A stretch of 6,932 nt of DNA from Fidelibacterota bacterium (GTDB taxonomy: Bacteria > Fidelibacterota > UBA2242), in NCBI GenBank assembly GCA_016936335.1, contig JAFGXZ010000091.1, positions 1 through 6,932 of the forward strand, in the 5' to 3' direction. The translations under genes were made by a program, and so were the position numbers. The notes below the pieces were generated by a model that was not told the DNA's origin, did no database searches, and was given only the letters and a program-made list of their open reading frames with translations. The stretch's first letter is position 1. Each line of letters begins with the position of its first letter. Shown piece by piece: positions 6,901-6,932 of this stretch.

Positions 6901-6932
6901 TAATCAGGAATTAAGTTATTGTCTACAATGAG
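6901..6932. other. Window edge, no gene seen
   Basis: These 32 AT-rich bases follow the hairpin and the stop of the USP remnant. I see no start codon with a ribosome binding site and no other feature I can defend. Confidence 0.4.

Noticed and set aside
6889..6917. Perfect TTGACA box (6889-6894) as a promoter reading out of the window
   Set aside because: At 17 nt spacing the -10 would be TAAGTT, a poor match; a good TACAAT (6924-6929) is 29 nt away, too far. No downstream gene is visible to support it.
1..6932. CRISPR array, tRNA or rRNA genes, insertion sequence ends, phage genes
   Set aside because: I found no regularly spaced repeats, no cloverleaf-like or rRNA-like sequence, no transposase or integrase coding and no terminal inverted repeats.

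Overview
The window is AT-rich bacterial DNA (roughly 40% G+C by eye). It holds one compact five-gene minus-strand operon, a two-gene plus-strand unit converging on it, and a decayed gene on the far side of the operon's promoter region. Inner-membrane and extracytoplasmic protein architectures, together with a KinB-like sensor kinase and a TPR-bearing response regulator, suggest a Gram-negative-type organism. Possible homes are FCB-group or related candidate lineages (Calditrichota, Ignavibacteria, KSB1-like), but this placement is an impression, not a measurement.

Positions 1-1014, plus strand: a membrane-anchored rhodanese-like protein overlaps by 4 nt a four-helix MauE/DoxX-type membrane protein. 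The rhodanese start (ATG at 26) overlaps a TGA (24-26) that may end an upstream gene lying outside the window. The pair looks like a small extracytoplasmic sulfur/thiol redox module. Positions 1015-1087 form an AT-rich convergent intergenic gap with no convincing terminator.

Positions 1088-6232, minus strand, in transcription order: a KinB-like sensor histidine kinase (two TM segments, HAMP, PAS, HisKA, HATPase_c); a response regulator whose output is two TPR repeats instead of a DNA-binding domain; a short RCK_N-only TrkA-type protein; a full-length TrkA-type protein (RCK_N plus RCK_C); and a TrkH-type potassium channel/transporter subunit. Gaps are 4, 0, 5 and 9 nt, so this is almost certainly one transcript. 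The two RCK proteins are not equivalent. The short one keeps the canonical nucleotide-binding signature but lacks the C-terminal ligand domain, whereas the long one has that domain but has lost the third Rossmann glycine and the acidic residue of beta-2. The reading I favour is a Trk-type K+ uptake system with a split gating ring, co-expressed with a two-component system whose regulator probably acts by protein contact.

Positions 6233-6361 carry the operon leader (good ribosome binding site, weak promoter candidate). From about 6362 to 6900 the plus strand encodes a universal stress protein (UspA-type) domain broken by at least one frameshift. It is followed by a GC-rich hairpin that resembles a terminator. 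The last 32 bases show no gene.
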